Source: JBAXTE01 sp964653595 | GTDB taxonomy: Bacteria > Bacteroidota > Bacteroidia > Bacteroidales > WCHB1-69 | DNA: 19,139 nucleotides | Reading direction: 5' to 3' | NCBI GenBank assembly: GCA_964653595.1 | Contig: CAZZHH010000060.1 | Span: 1 to 19,139 of the forward strand | In this document: positions 1-7,417 of the stretch, piece after piece | Layout: each line of letters opens with the position of its first letter | How positions within the stretch are numbered: the first letter of the stretch is position 1 | Notes under the pieces: model-generated | What the model saw: only the letters and a program-made list of their open reading frames with translations | The model's database searches: none | Told to the model about the DNA's origin: nothing | Translations under genes and position numbers: made by a program

Positions 1-3
1 CTT

Positions 4-30
4 GTCATTCCGACCATAGGGAGGAATCTT
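4..30 (+). repeat. Short dispersed repeat, copy 1 (GTCATT...AATCTT type)
   Basis: A 27-nt stretch begins GTCATTCCG and ends GAGGAATCTT. A diverged copy of the same length lies in inverted orientation at 18535-18561, beginning GTCATTTCG and ending GAGAAATCTT when read on the minus strand. The ends match and the middle differs. From general knowledge, intergenic elements of this form are frequent in Bacteroidota and other bacterial genomes. Here it lies downstream of ribE in non-coding DNA. Confidence 0.6.
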
Positions 31-65
31 ATATCTTTTTATCGGACAACAATAATAAAAGATAT
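31..65. repeat. Inverted repeat (hairpin) next to the dispersed repeat
   Basis: The left arm ATATCTTTTTAT (31-42) pairs with ATAAAAGATAT (55-65) with one unpaired base, leaving a loop of about 12 nt. It directly abuts the dispersed repeat at 4-30. It could be the outer part of that element or a weak AT-rich transcription stop downstream of ribE. No gene was found in 1-156. Confidence 0.4.
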
Positions 66-156
66 AACTTCTAGAGTAACGAACTGTTTTCATTAATTCA
101 GCACAATTTTTAACGATTTTTTGAATCGAAAATATTGGGTTACTGGATGTTCTCGT

Positions 157-762
157 TTATTTTTTATTAAAATATTCTTCCATTAATCTCATTACATACT
201 TTCCAAGGACATCAAATTCGATATTTACAATGGTTCCTGGTTTAAAGTTGTGAAAGTTTGTGTGATCGTAAGTGTAAGGGATAATGGCAACAGAAAACAT
301 GTCTTTCTCAGAATCCACTACAGTCAAACTTACTCCATTTACACTAATAGATCCTTTAGAAACGGTAAAATTGTTTAAGGATGAGTCGTAACTAAAGTAA
401 AATCTCCAACTGCCATCTTCTTCCGTTACTTTTGTGCATATAGCAGTTTGATCCACATGCCCTTGAACAATATGACCATCAAAACGATTTTCCATAGACA
501 TACTACGTTCTAGGTTTACTTCGTATCCGATTTTCCACGACTTGAGGTTCGTTTTGTCTAAAGTCTCTTGAATGGCTGTTACAGTATACTGATTTTTAAT
601 GTAGTCAACAGCTACAGCTGTTAAACATACTCCATCATGAGCCATGCTTTGATCTATTTTCATCTGCTTTGCAAGTGGAGTTTCAATGGTAAAATGGATG
701 TTAGTTTTGTCGCGTTGAATGTCAACGATTTTTCCAGTTTTTTCAATAATACCTGTAAACAT
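157..762 (-). CDS. ribE: Riboflavin synthase, alpha subunit
   Basis: This enzyme carries out the last step of riboflavin synthesis, dismutating two 6,7-dimethyl-8-ribityllumazine molecules into riboflavin and a pyrimidinedione; it acts in the cytoplasm as a trimer. The 201-residue protein has the family's usual length and two tandem lumazine-binding barrels. It opens with the diagnostic MFTGIIE. Barrel one carries DGVCLTA (43-49) and ETLDKTNL (66-73); barrel two follows DGHIVQGHVD (95-104) and carries KGSISVNGVSLTV (136-148). An in-frame ATG 14 codons upstream (804) would overlap the preceding gene and add residues foreign to the family, so 762 is chosen. The gene starts 16 nt after the stop of the surface-protein gene on the same strand, so read-through transcription is likely. 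No other riboflavin genes and no FMN riboswitch are nearby. Identification is near certain. Confidence 0.95.
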   Translation of the reverse strand: MFTGIIEKTGKIVDIQRDKTNIHFTIETPLAKQMKIDQSMAHDGVCLTAVAVDYIKNQYTVTAIQETLDKTNLKSWKIGYEVNLERSMSMENRFDGHIVQGHVDQTAICTKVTEEDGSWRFYFSYDSSLNNFTVSKGSISVNGVSLTVVDSEKDMFSVAIIPYTYDHTNFHNFKPGTIVNIEFDVLGKYVMRLMEEYFNKK

Positions 763-778
763 TTTTTTTAATTTTAAA

Positions 779-3346
779 TTATCTATATAATGATACTGAC
801 CCATGTAGGGTTCGCATTTTAATTCCTCCTAATCTGTATTCAAAAACTTCACATACATAAAAATATACTCCATCCGAACATTCTTGTTTTGTGGTTATGT
901 CTCTACCGTCCCAATTGATATCAGGATTTTGGGTTGTGAAAACAATATTTCCCCATCGGTTGAAGATTTTAATGTTTATTCGATCTACAAAATCGTATGG
1001 AAACGGAGTAAATTGATCATTGATATGATCTCCGTTTGGCGTGAAAATATTGGGGAGTTCGTATAAATTACAGCTATCGATATCTAAACATATGTAGTTG
1101 CTTCGAGTTTTGTTTTGATTTGAATCTATTGCTTCAACTATAAAACAACCTGCAATAGTATTCATACCTTGATAGGTGATTTCAGTAATGTTAGGGTCGT
1201 TTATTGAATCGATTATAATGAAATCATCGTTTTCGGATAGGGTGTAATATATTTTATACTTAACAATATCTTCTATACAACTTAAATCTGAAAAAGTCCA
1301 GCTAAAATGATTTTTTATGCAATCTGTTGAGCCATATAGTATAGGCGGACAAGGAGGAATATTATCTATTGGTGAACTACATACTTGTTGAGATAAATTT
1401 ATCAACGGCGAACTAATTCCGGCAATGGTGTATTGTCCAGTACTTTTGATGTAATAACAATATTCTTTCTCATTTTCAAGTCCATAATCAGAGTAACTTA
1501 AATTAGAAGTTGAAGCAATTGAGTCCCAAATTGTACTACCAGGATTTCGTCTAAAAATATCATATCGTTGATTAATCCATGGCACAGTTACACTCCAGCT
1601 CAAATTGATTCTATTATCGGTAGGAGTAGCCTGAAGAAAAATACTGCTTGCTGGGTTTGAAGTGCCAATAAGGGAGGTAAGTCCGCCTGTTAGATTGAAA
1701 AAATCGATTTTATATTTCCAACTTTGATTGGCGGTATTCGTATTTAAGTTTTGAAATAAAGTATCATGAATGTTGTTGGTGGTGTGTATTAATACGAAAT
1801 CGTTGTTGCTTGTTAATGCTCTATATAGTTTGTATTGATAAGGGCCAGGATATTGAATGGTGTCAAATTCCGTTGGTTTTGACCAAACTATATCCATCTT
1901 TCCAGCATTTTCATCTGTTTGGGTTACACTGACATTCGTAATAATTGGTACATCTTTTTTTAATGACGTGCAAAGCTCATTAGAAGCATAACTCTCAGCA
2001 TAATCAACAAATGTAGCAACTACAACGTAACAATAGGTGTTGCCATGAAGTAATCCTGCTCCATCATTATTGTCAAGGAAAGTTGTATCATCAAGGGATG
2101 TTGTGTTTCCAATCAAGGTGAATCCAGTATAAGAAGGAACGCCAGTTTCACAATAACTGTGTGTCCATCCAGATGGTCCATCATGCCGATATATTTTATA
2201 TCCGATAGCATTGCCACATGGTGATTTGTTCCATGATAGGTTGATGGAGTTGCCAATTGGAAAAACATTCACTAATGTAGGAGCGGGTGCAACTACTTTG
2301 ATGCTAACAGTTCGAATTGAAACTAAATTAATGGGATTGCCATTGTCTTTGGCTTTGAAAGTGACTTGATAGGGGTTTTTCTTCACATTAGAACAATCGG
2401 TAACCCATCTGAAATTAGAATTTACAATACCATAGCCTATCATAGGCTGACTAAAAGATGCTGGATTTGGCGAGGTGCTTAAGGCACTACCTGTGGCAGT
2501 AAGAGTTATTTGATGATTGTCGATATCAGTGGCTTGGACATTAAATTCTAAAGTAGTCCCAACTTCAATGCAAGTATCTTGGATGGCATTGATTACAGGT
2601 GGCCGATTATTGCAATAGCCAATAGAAATTTGCATATCTCGGGTAATACTTCCAATTTTTACTCCTTGTCGGTACTCCTCAATGACGATGGCAATGTTGT
2701 AGTCGCCTTGAATGATGGGACTGTCCCAATAAAAATCTCCATTGTAAGGATCGATGCTTAAAGAGATGGTGTACGGGGGAATTGTATAGCCTGGAATCGG
2801 ATCTCCAGAAAGACCCTTGCATTGGACAATTTTGTATGCCAAGCTGTCCCCATCTTCGTCAAATGCACCAGGATTATGATAAAAAGGAACATTTACACAG
2901 CCATTGTCAATGGGAGGATTTAATAAGGTGGGAGAGTTGTTTCCACTAATAAACGGACTTATGAGTAAAGAAGTCTCAATGTAAAAGGGGATGTTTACAG
3001 AGTTAGGTATGTTTATTACTCCATAATTTCTATTGGGATCTTCCATTGAAATGGTGTAAAAACCAGATGCTGGAAAAGTGTGAATAGCTTTGTATTTGTT
3101 CCGTGAGATATCGTTGGGGTAGTTTATCTTTTCAACTCTTCCTACCATCTGCATGCCACCATCTCCCCATTTTACTTCTAAACTATCCCGATCGGCCGGA
3201 CTAGGAGTATAGGTGTAAGTAGTAACTGTAAATTCGTAAGTTAACCCACTTATATGCTTATACGTAATCTCTCCAGCCCTCTCGTGAGTGGCAAATGCTG
3301 TGTGAAACAACATTATTAAAAGTGCAGATGCCAGATATTTACGCAT
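779..3346 (-). CDS. Secreted multi-domain protein with gliding-motility-associated (CHU_C / type B T9SS) C-terminal domain
   Basis: A large exported protein of 855 residues. Residues 1-20 form a signal peptide (MRKYLASALLIMLFHTAFAT) and mature sequence starts near THERAGEITYK, an N-terminus common in this surface-protein group. A PKD-like turn VKWGDGG lies at 58-64. Residues 150-250 contain FDEDGDSLAYKI and the conserved DP...G.F.WDSP pattern. Four fibronectin-III-like modules follow, roughly 355-460, 465-560, 570-655 and 663-755, each with the INLSW / YKIY strand pattern. Residues 764-855 are the gliding-motility-associated C-terminal domain: LPNIFTPNGDHINDQF, then FNRWGNIVF and NWDG...SDGVYFY, ending SLYR. 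By family knowledge this domain directs secretion by the type IX system; the T9SS machinery is not in the window. Ligand and role (adhesion, matrix, degradation) are unknown. A TATTTTTG -7 element lies 20 nt upstream of the start. Confidence 0.88.
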   Translation of the reverse strand: MRKYLASALLIMLFHTAFATHERAGEITYKHISGLTYEFTVTTYTYTPSPADRDSLEVKWGDGGMQMVGRVEKINYPNDISRNKYKAIHTFPASGFYTISMEDPNRNYGVINIPNSVNIPFYIETSLLISPFISGNNSPTLLNPPIDNGCVNVPFYHNPGAFDEDGDSLAYKIVQCKGLSGDPIPGYTIPPYTISLSIDPYNGDFYWDSPIIQGDYNIAIVIEEYRQGVKIGSITRDMQISIGYCNNRPPVINAIQDTCIEVGTTLEFNVQATDIDNHQITLTATGSALSTSPNPASFSQPMIGYGIVNSNFRWVTDCSNVKKNPYQVTFKAKDNGNPINLVSIRTVSIKVVAPAPTLVNVFPIGNSINLSWNKSPCGNAIGYKIYRHDGPSGWTHSYCETGVPSYTGFTLIGNTTSLDDTTFLDNNDGAGLLHGNTYCYVVVATFVDYAESYASNELCTSLKKDVPIITNVSVTQTDENAGKMDIVWSKPTEFDTIQYPGPYQYKLYRALTSNNDFVLIHTTNNIHDTLFQNLNTNTANQSWKYKIDFFNLTGGLTSLIGTSNPASSIFLQATPTDNRINLSWSVTVPWINQRYDIFRRNPGSTIWDSIASTSNLSYSDYGLENEKEYCYYIKSTGQYTIAGISSPLINLSQQVCSSPIDNIPPCPPILYGSTDCIKNHFSWTFSDLSCIEDIVKYKIYYTLSENDDFIIIDSINDPNITEITYQGMNTIAGCFIVEAIDSNQNKTRSNYICLDIDSCNLYELPNIFTPNGDHINDQFTPFPYDFVDRINIKIFNRWGNIVFTTQNPDINWDGRDITTKQECSDGVYFYVCEVFEYRLGGIKMRTLHGSVSLYR

Positions 3347-3366
3347 GTTTCAAATTATTTATAATG

Positions 3367-3374
3367 CAAAAATA
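3367..3374 (-). promoter_or_regulatory. Bacteroidota -7 element for the surface-protein gene
   Basis: On the minus strand this reads TATTTTTG, an exact match to TAnnTTTG, and ends 20 nt before the ATG at 3346. No TTG -33 element is seen at the usual distance, so strength is uncertain. Confidence 0.5.
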
Positions 3375-3654
3375 AAGCTTTTAAGTGTTTAATATCTATA
3401 TTGAGGGATATTATTTCTCTTTTTTTATCATTTTAATTTATAATCCATTGGGTGAATTATTTTTTTTGGTTATACAATTTATTTCCTCTATTTTTTTTGT
3501 TCCGCGATTTATTTGAGATTGTGTTGTAATTTAATCCGTTGATAGCCAATTTATTCTATTTAAATTAGGTAATTCAGTATTAGAAATTTACTCTAAAAAC
3601 AAAAAAATAATAGCGATTGTTTGTGGTATTTAACAAAAAATTATTATTATTTCG

Positions 3655-3662
3655 TATATTTG
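3655..3662 (+). promoter_or_regulatory. Bacteroidota -7 element for the DUF4301 gene
   Basis: TATATTTG matches TAnnTTTG exactly and lies 30 nt before the ATG at 3693. The nearest TTTG upstream (3620-3623) is 31 nt away, too far for a standard -33 box, so only the -7 half is supported. Confidence 0.55.
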
Positions 3663-3692
3663 TGGCCTTAATACATACTAAAAGAAATTTTT

Positions 3693-5216
3693 ATGTTGAC
3701 CACAAATGATTTAAAACAGTTGGAATCCATAGGGTTATCTCCTCAGCAAATTAAAGAGCAACTTTCTCATTTTACTCAAGGGTTCCCTTTTGTTACTTTA
3801 AATCGACCTGCATTTATCAACGATGGAATCAAATATGTTACTACTGTGGGTGAAATAAAACTCAACAAAGATTTTGATGAATATGCTCAAGATTTGAAAA
3901 TCATAAAATTTGTTCCTGCTTCTGGAGCAGCTAGTCGTATGTTTAAAGACTTATTCGATTTTAAAGAGGGGTATGATAAACCAGATATTTCTCAAAAAGT
4001 TTTAGATTTTGGTACTCTTTTCTTTAATTCTATTAAGAAATTTGCTTTTTATGAAGATCTTAAAAAGGCAATGTCGAAAGATAAACTGTCGATTGAAAAA
4101 GAGTTAAAATCAAAAAACTATAAACTTATACTCGATTATCTTTTATTACCTATTGGATTAAATTATTCAAATCTTCCAAAAGCCCTAATTAAATTCCATA
4201 ATTATGTTTCTGAATCGCGTACCGCAATTGAAGAACATTTGGTGGAAGGTGCTTTATATGGCAAATCGTGCGATGGAAATGTGTATATCCATTTTACTCT
4301 TTCTCCTGAACATGTTACATTATTCAAGCACCATACTTGTGAAATTATTCCTTTATATGAGGAAAAATATGGGGTAAAATATGTCATTACTCATTCTATT
4401 CAACAACCTAAAACGGATACTATTGCAGTAAATGTAGATAATACTCCCTTTAGAACTAACGAAAATAAACTTTTATTCCGTCCCGCTGGACATGGTGCAC
4501 TGCTTTGGAATGTTAATCAACTAAATTGCGATATTATCTTTATTAAAAATATCGATAATGTTGTAGTGGAAAGAAAAATTGAATCTACAGTGTTATTCAA
4601 AAAAATCATTGGCGCCCTTCTGGTTCAATATAAAACCTCTATCGATAAATGGATTAAAAAACTAAAAAGTGCTGATAGCTTTCATCTCGATGAATTGGTC
4701 TCTTATGTCGAAAATGACCTTGGCTTTAGTTTGCCCTCTTCGTTTGAAAAGTTAAATGATGAGCAAAAAAAGGAGTCCTTGTTTAATTTTCTAAATCGCC
4801 CAATTAGAGTTTGTGGGATGGTCAAAAATGAAGGCGAACCTGGTGGAGGACCTTTTTGGTTGACCTCAAAATCTGGCACTTCTCTTCAAATAGTAGAATC
4901 CTCTCAAATTGATTTGAATAATGCAAAACAACGACGTTTATTCGAACAATCCTCTCATTTTAATCCCGTAGATATTGTTTGCTCTATTAAAGATTATCAG
5001 GGCAATATTTTCGACTTATCTCAATTTGTGGATCATAATACAGGCTTTATTTCCCAAAAATCAAAGGATGGAAAGGCCTTAAAAGCTTTGGAGTTGCCTG
5101 GATTATGGAATGGTGCCATGGCCGACTGGATTACTATTTTTGTAGAAGTTCCTATTGCTACTTTTAATCCAGTTAAAACAGTAAATGACCTTTTACGAAA
5201 CGAACATCAAAATTGA
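3693..5216 (+). CDS. DUF4301 family protein, possible nucleotidyltransferase-like fold
   Basis: A 507-residue soluble protein with no signal peptide or membrane segment. I recognise it as the DUF4301 family from its ends: MLTTNDLKQLESIGLS with FTQGFPF (28-33) at the start, and LPGLWNGAMADW (468-479) with FVEVP...FNPVKTVNDLLR near the end. The biochemical role is not established as far as I know. Visible conserved blocks are PASGAASRMFK (75-85), VNVDNTPFR (246-254), RPAGHGALLWNVN (263-275), KNIDNVV (285-291) and GMVKNEGEPGGGPFW (375-389). The first resembles the glycine-rich GGxGTRM loop of nucleotidyltransferases; GHGALL...KNIDN resembles the GHG / NxDN region of UDP-sugar pyrophosphorylases. 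Substrate and activity are therefore inference. It is monocistronic, with a -7 element 30 nt upstream and a strong terminator downstream. The family call is firm; the function is open. Confidence 0.85.
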   Translation: MLTTNDLKQLESIGLSPQQIKEQLSHFTQGFPFVTLNRPAFINDGIKYVTTVGEIKLNKDFDEYAQDLKIIKFVPASGAASRMFKDLFDFKEGYDKPDISQKVLDFGTLFFNSIKKFAFYEDLKKAMSKDKLSIEKELKSKNYKLILDYLLLPIGLNYSNLPKALIKFHNYVSESRTAIEEHLVEGALYGKSCDGNVYIHFTLSPEHVTLFKHHTCEIIPLYEEKYGVKYVITHSIQQPKTDTIAVNVDNTPFRTNENKLLFRPAGHGALLWNVNQLNCDIIFIKNIDNVVVERKIESTVLFKKIIGALLVQYKTSIDKWIKKLKSADSFHLDELVSYVENDLGFSLPSSFEKLNDEQKKESLFNFLNRPIRVCGMVKNEGEPGGGPFWLTSKSGTSLQIVESSQIDLNNAKQRRLFEQSSHFNPVDIVCSIKDYQGNIFDLSQFVDHNTGFISQKSKDGKALKALELPGLWNGAMADWITIFVEVPIATFNPVKTVNDLLRNEHQN

Positions 5217-5247
5217 TTTACTTCTTAAATTATTTTTGCAATAGTGT

Positions 5248-5289
5248 AAAAAAAAGAGGACTTTAATCCTCTTTTTTTTTTTTTTTTTT
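5248..5289. terminator. Bidirectional intrinsic terminator between convergent genes
   Basis: An A run leads into AAAGAGGA (5253-5260), a 6-nt loop CTTTAA, then TCCTCTTT and an uninterrupted run of 18 T (5272-5289). The core GAGGA/TCCTC stem extends to 13 pairs through the A and T runs. On the minus strand the A run becomes a T tail, so the structure can also stop transcription of the gene ending at 5320. Confidence 0.85.
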
Positions 5290-5319
5290 AAACACCCAAA
5301 GAATCCTATTCTGAAGTAA

Positions 5320-7008
5320 TTATTCTGTAAGTAATGGCTTGTTTTTATCCCAACTAATTAAATAATTGAACGTTACCTTTTTTGTCTCTCCTGGCTTAAG
5401 GTTTAATTTCCAATGTATTATTCCACTTGTTGGGTCAACTTCTGCATCTTTTACCGAACTGGTTTCAATTTTTATATCACTAACGTTGGAAATTGGAAAT
5501 TGGTCTTTTAAGTCCATTTCAATAGCAGTCATGTTTTGATTTTTAACGGTTATTTCTATGGTTATGCTTCTTTTTCGAATATTTCCTACTACGTTGTCTT
5601 TGGTTTTATCGGTCAGTTTCTTGCGATCGATAAAAATACGTTTATCAGTTCCTAACGAAACAGTAAGAGTATCGTTGGATGTAGCTGGATTGATCATAGT
5701 TTGCCCTATGATGCTGTTTTCAAATATAATATTTGCATTTGCGGGTATCAAATTCAATTTTTCCCAACCTACCAAATCTGCCGTTAAAAATGCTTCTTTG
5801 TCAATTTTTGGAATTGCTACATATTTAAATATTCCCGTCAGATTTTCTTTGAAAATGGTGATGGTATGTGGTTTTGCATCGGAAGGAATTTCATAAGGAA
5901 TGGTAATCTCATACTCTGTGTTTATCATATTGCTCGATTGATCAACATACGACGACGTCTCTTCCGCATTAGCATAATCCAAGGATTCAAATTTGTCACT
6001 ATCTGTTCGTGCAACTTTGCTCTCTTTTGTTTTACTTTGGGTAACAGGCATAGCCATATTGCTCATCGTATTTCCGGTGTAAGGTCTGTTTACATAATAG
6101 GTCAAAAACCAAGGATTAATAATTGGTAATACCTTGTTTGTCATAGGCGTGCCAGTAGATAAAGTTACGTTTGCTTTGCTCCAATCCTCGTCGGTATTTT
6201 GGGTTACAAGCGCTTTCATTGTAAGCTGAACTGGTTTTGATACTTCGTCTACTTTCAGCTCATATAGTGGATTCCAGCCAGCTGGAGAGGTTAGATAAGA
6301 GAAGAATATGGATGCGTTTACTACAGGTGTTTCTGCTAAAACGGTGATGGTAAGAATGGTTTCAGGATTTTTAACAATTGGATCCACTTCTGGACGTGTA
6401 ATTGATTGATAATTATTTAACTCTCTTAATTTTGTTTTGTAATCTAAGTCAATTTTTGCCAACATCTTCTCACGCTTCTTTACTTTCAAAAACTCACTGT
6501 TAATTTCAGCCATACGAGTCCGGTAAAATTGAAGACCATCTCTTAATTGTGTGATGGTATCTGCTTTTGTAATCGCTTTGCTATTGGTTATGATATTTTT
6601 TTCTACCAAAAGAAGATCTCTTTTTTGATTGTTTTCGTCTATTTCAAATTGAAGAATTTCAAGGGAATCAGTATAAGCTTTAATTTTATTTTTAATGTGA
6701 GGTGGAATGGAACTTTCTTTTACCTCTGGTGGTTCTGGATATTTAATTTCTGTTTGTTGTTCCAAAATAATAAAATTCCCCTTTCCTGAAACCCTGAGCG
6801 AATTTGTATTGAGTCTCGAAGATAACCCACTTATCACAATTTGAGATGTTCCTGCTGGAATATTTACTTCTGCTTTGCGAAAAATTTGAGCTCCACTTCG
6901 ATAAACGGTTACTTTGTTGATTTTTGAACTTGATTTAATCTCCTTCTGCGCTATTGATACTGAATAAGATACTATTAGTAACAATACAACAATTGCTGAT
7001 TTCTTCAT
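5320..7008 (-). CDS. MuiA family protein (DUF4140 / DUF4139), exported
   Basis: A 562-residue exported protein of the family annotated as mucoidy inhibitor A. The name comes from other bacteria and the molecular function is unknown. Residues 1-21 are a signal peptide (MKKSAIVVLLLIVSYSVSIA then Q), which fixes the start; an in-frame ATG 11 codons earlier would put a polar tail before it. Residues 29-95 form the DUF4140 domain (KINKVTVYRSGAQIFRKAEV). Residues about 105-200 are charged and helical, probably coiled coil. From about 218 the DUF4139 beta-rich domain has the hallmark SPAGWNPLYEL (241-251) and TQNTDEDWSKANVTLSTGTP (269-288), later IFENSIIGQT, SLGTDKRIFIDR and near the end IHWKLNLKPGETKKV. 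It is convergent with the DUF4301 gene and shares its terminator. I saw no clear TAnnTTTG box upstream. The family call is confident. Confidence 0.85.
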   Translation of the reverse strand: MKKSAIVVLLLIVSYSVSIAQKEIKSSSKINKVTVYRSGAQIFRKAEVNIPAGTSQIVISGLSSRLNTNSLRVSGKGNFIILEQQTEIKYPEPPEVKESSIPPHIKNKIKAYTDSLEILQFEIDENNQKRDLLLVEKNIITNSKAITKADTITQLRDGLQFYRTRMAEINSEFLKVKKREKMLAKIDLDYKTKLRELNNYQSITRPEVDPIVKNPETILTITVLAETPVVNASIFFSYLTSPAGWNPLYELKVDEVSKPVQLTMKALVTQNTDEDWSKANVTLSTGTPMTNKVLPIINPWFLTYYVNRPYTGNTMSNMAMPVTQSKTKESKVARTDSDKFESLDYANAEETSSYVDQSSNMINTEYEITIPYEIPSDAKPHTITIFKENLTGIFKYVAIPKIDKEAFLTADLVGWEKLNLIPANANIIFENSIIGQTMINPATSNDTLTVSLGTDKRIFIDRKKLTDKTKDNVVGNIRKRSITIEITVKNQNMTAIEMDLKDQFPISNVSDIKIETSSVKDAEVDPTSGIIHWKLNLKPGETKKVTFNYLISWDKNKPLLTE

Positions 7009-7156
7009 AAATATTGTTTTTTGTGAATAAAAAAACTGCAATTCATCAAAGATTAAGCCAAATGAATTTTAAATTTATGTTTTAATTGGTATTGGAAAAA
7101 AATATCTTTTTGCTTGTGAGTTTTTCAAAATTTTTCCCCCTTCTAATCTTTTTTGC

Positions 7157-7164
7157 TACCTTTG
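7157..7164 (+). promoter_or_regulatory. Bacteroidota -7 element for the histidine phosphatase gene
   Basis: TACCTTTG matches TAnnTTTG exactly, in the context TTTTTTGCTACCTTTGTAGC, typical of promoters in this phylum. It is 94 nt upstream of the ancestral ATG at 7259, leaving a leader of about 85 nt. No -33 box at standard spacing is obvious. Confidence 0.6.
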
Positions 7165-7258
7165 TAGCTTGATTTTTTTGACAATTATGACATTTTTAAA
7201 CTAAATTTTAAATGTTGTACTTTTTTTTCTTGTATAAGTCGTTAAAATATAGATATTT

Positions 7259-7417
7259 ATGAAAAGTAAAAATTTAGGCTTGCCTAGCTCGTCTTCTAAA
7301 AATAACAATGAAGCTGTTGCAAATACAATGAAGCTGTTGCAAATAATGTATATGCAACTAATATTGCTCAACGCGATCATAATGAGTTTCATAACTGCTA
7401 CACCATCGAAAGTGTGA
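7259..7417 (+). pseudogene. Displaced 5' end of the histidine phosphatase gene (frameshifted by a 20-nt duplication)
   Basis: An ATG at 7259 opens a frame that reads MKSKNLGLPSSSKNNNEAVA and then, after the tandem duplication at 7305-7344, runs out of register and stops at TGA 7415-7417 (52 codons). If one 20-nt copy is removed in silico, the frame continues without a stop through NNVYATNIAQRDHNEFHNCY and TIESV into KEDISFLRL of the downstream ORF. This segment is therefore most likely the true N-terminus of the phosphatase, put out of frame. The stop overlaps the downstream GTG as GTGA, so reinitiation there is possible. A sequencing or assembly error cannot be excluded. Confidence 0.7.
7305..7344 (+). 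repeat. 20-nt perfect tandem duplication
   Basis: The unit ACAATGAAGCTGTTGCAAAT occurs twice back to back (7305-7324 and 7325-7344) with no mismatch. Twenty is not a multiple of three, so the duplication shifts the reading frame of the gene it lies in. The bases on either side do not continue the repeat beyond one nucleotide. Confidence 0.95.

Larger units (their letters stand above)
3347..3692. other. Divergent intergenic region, no gene seen
   Basis: 346 nt of very AT-rich DNA with several T runs between the divergent surface-protein and DUF4301 genes. Apart from a -7 promoter element near each end, I see no ORF with coding character, RNA gene or clear repeat. Confidence 0.6.

Noticed and set aside
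763..804. Upstream ATG giving a 14-residue N-terminal extension of riboflavin synthase
   Set aside because: It would overlap the end of the preceding gene and add residues before the universal MFTGIIE start of the family.
7009..7041. Upstream ATG for the MuiA-like protein
   Set aside because: It would place a polar stretch before a clear signal peptide that starts MKKSAIVV at 7008.
7201..7392. Minus-strand 63-codon frame
   Set aside because: It lies over the leader and tandem duplication of the phosphatase gene, has no family likeness and is explained as a chance frame.
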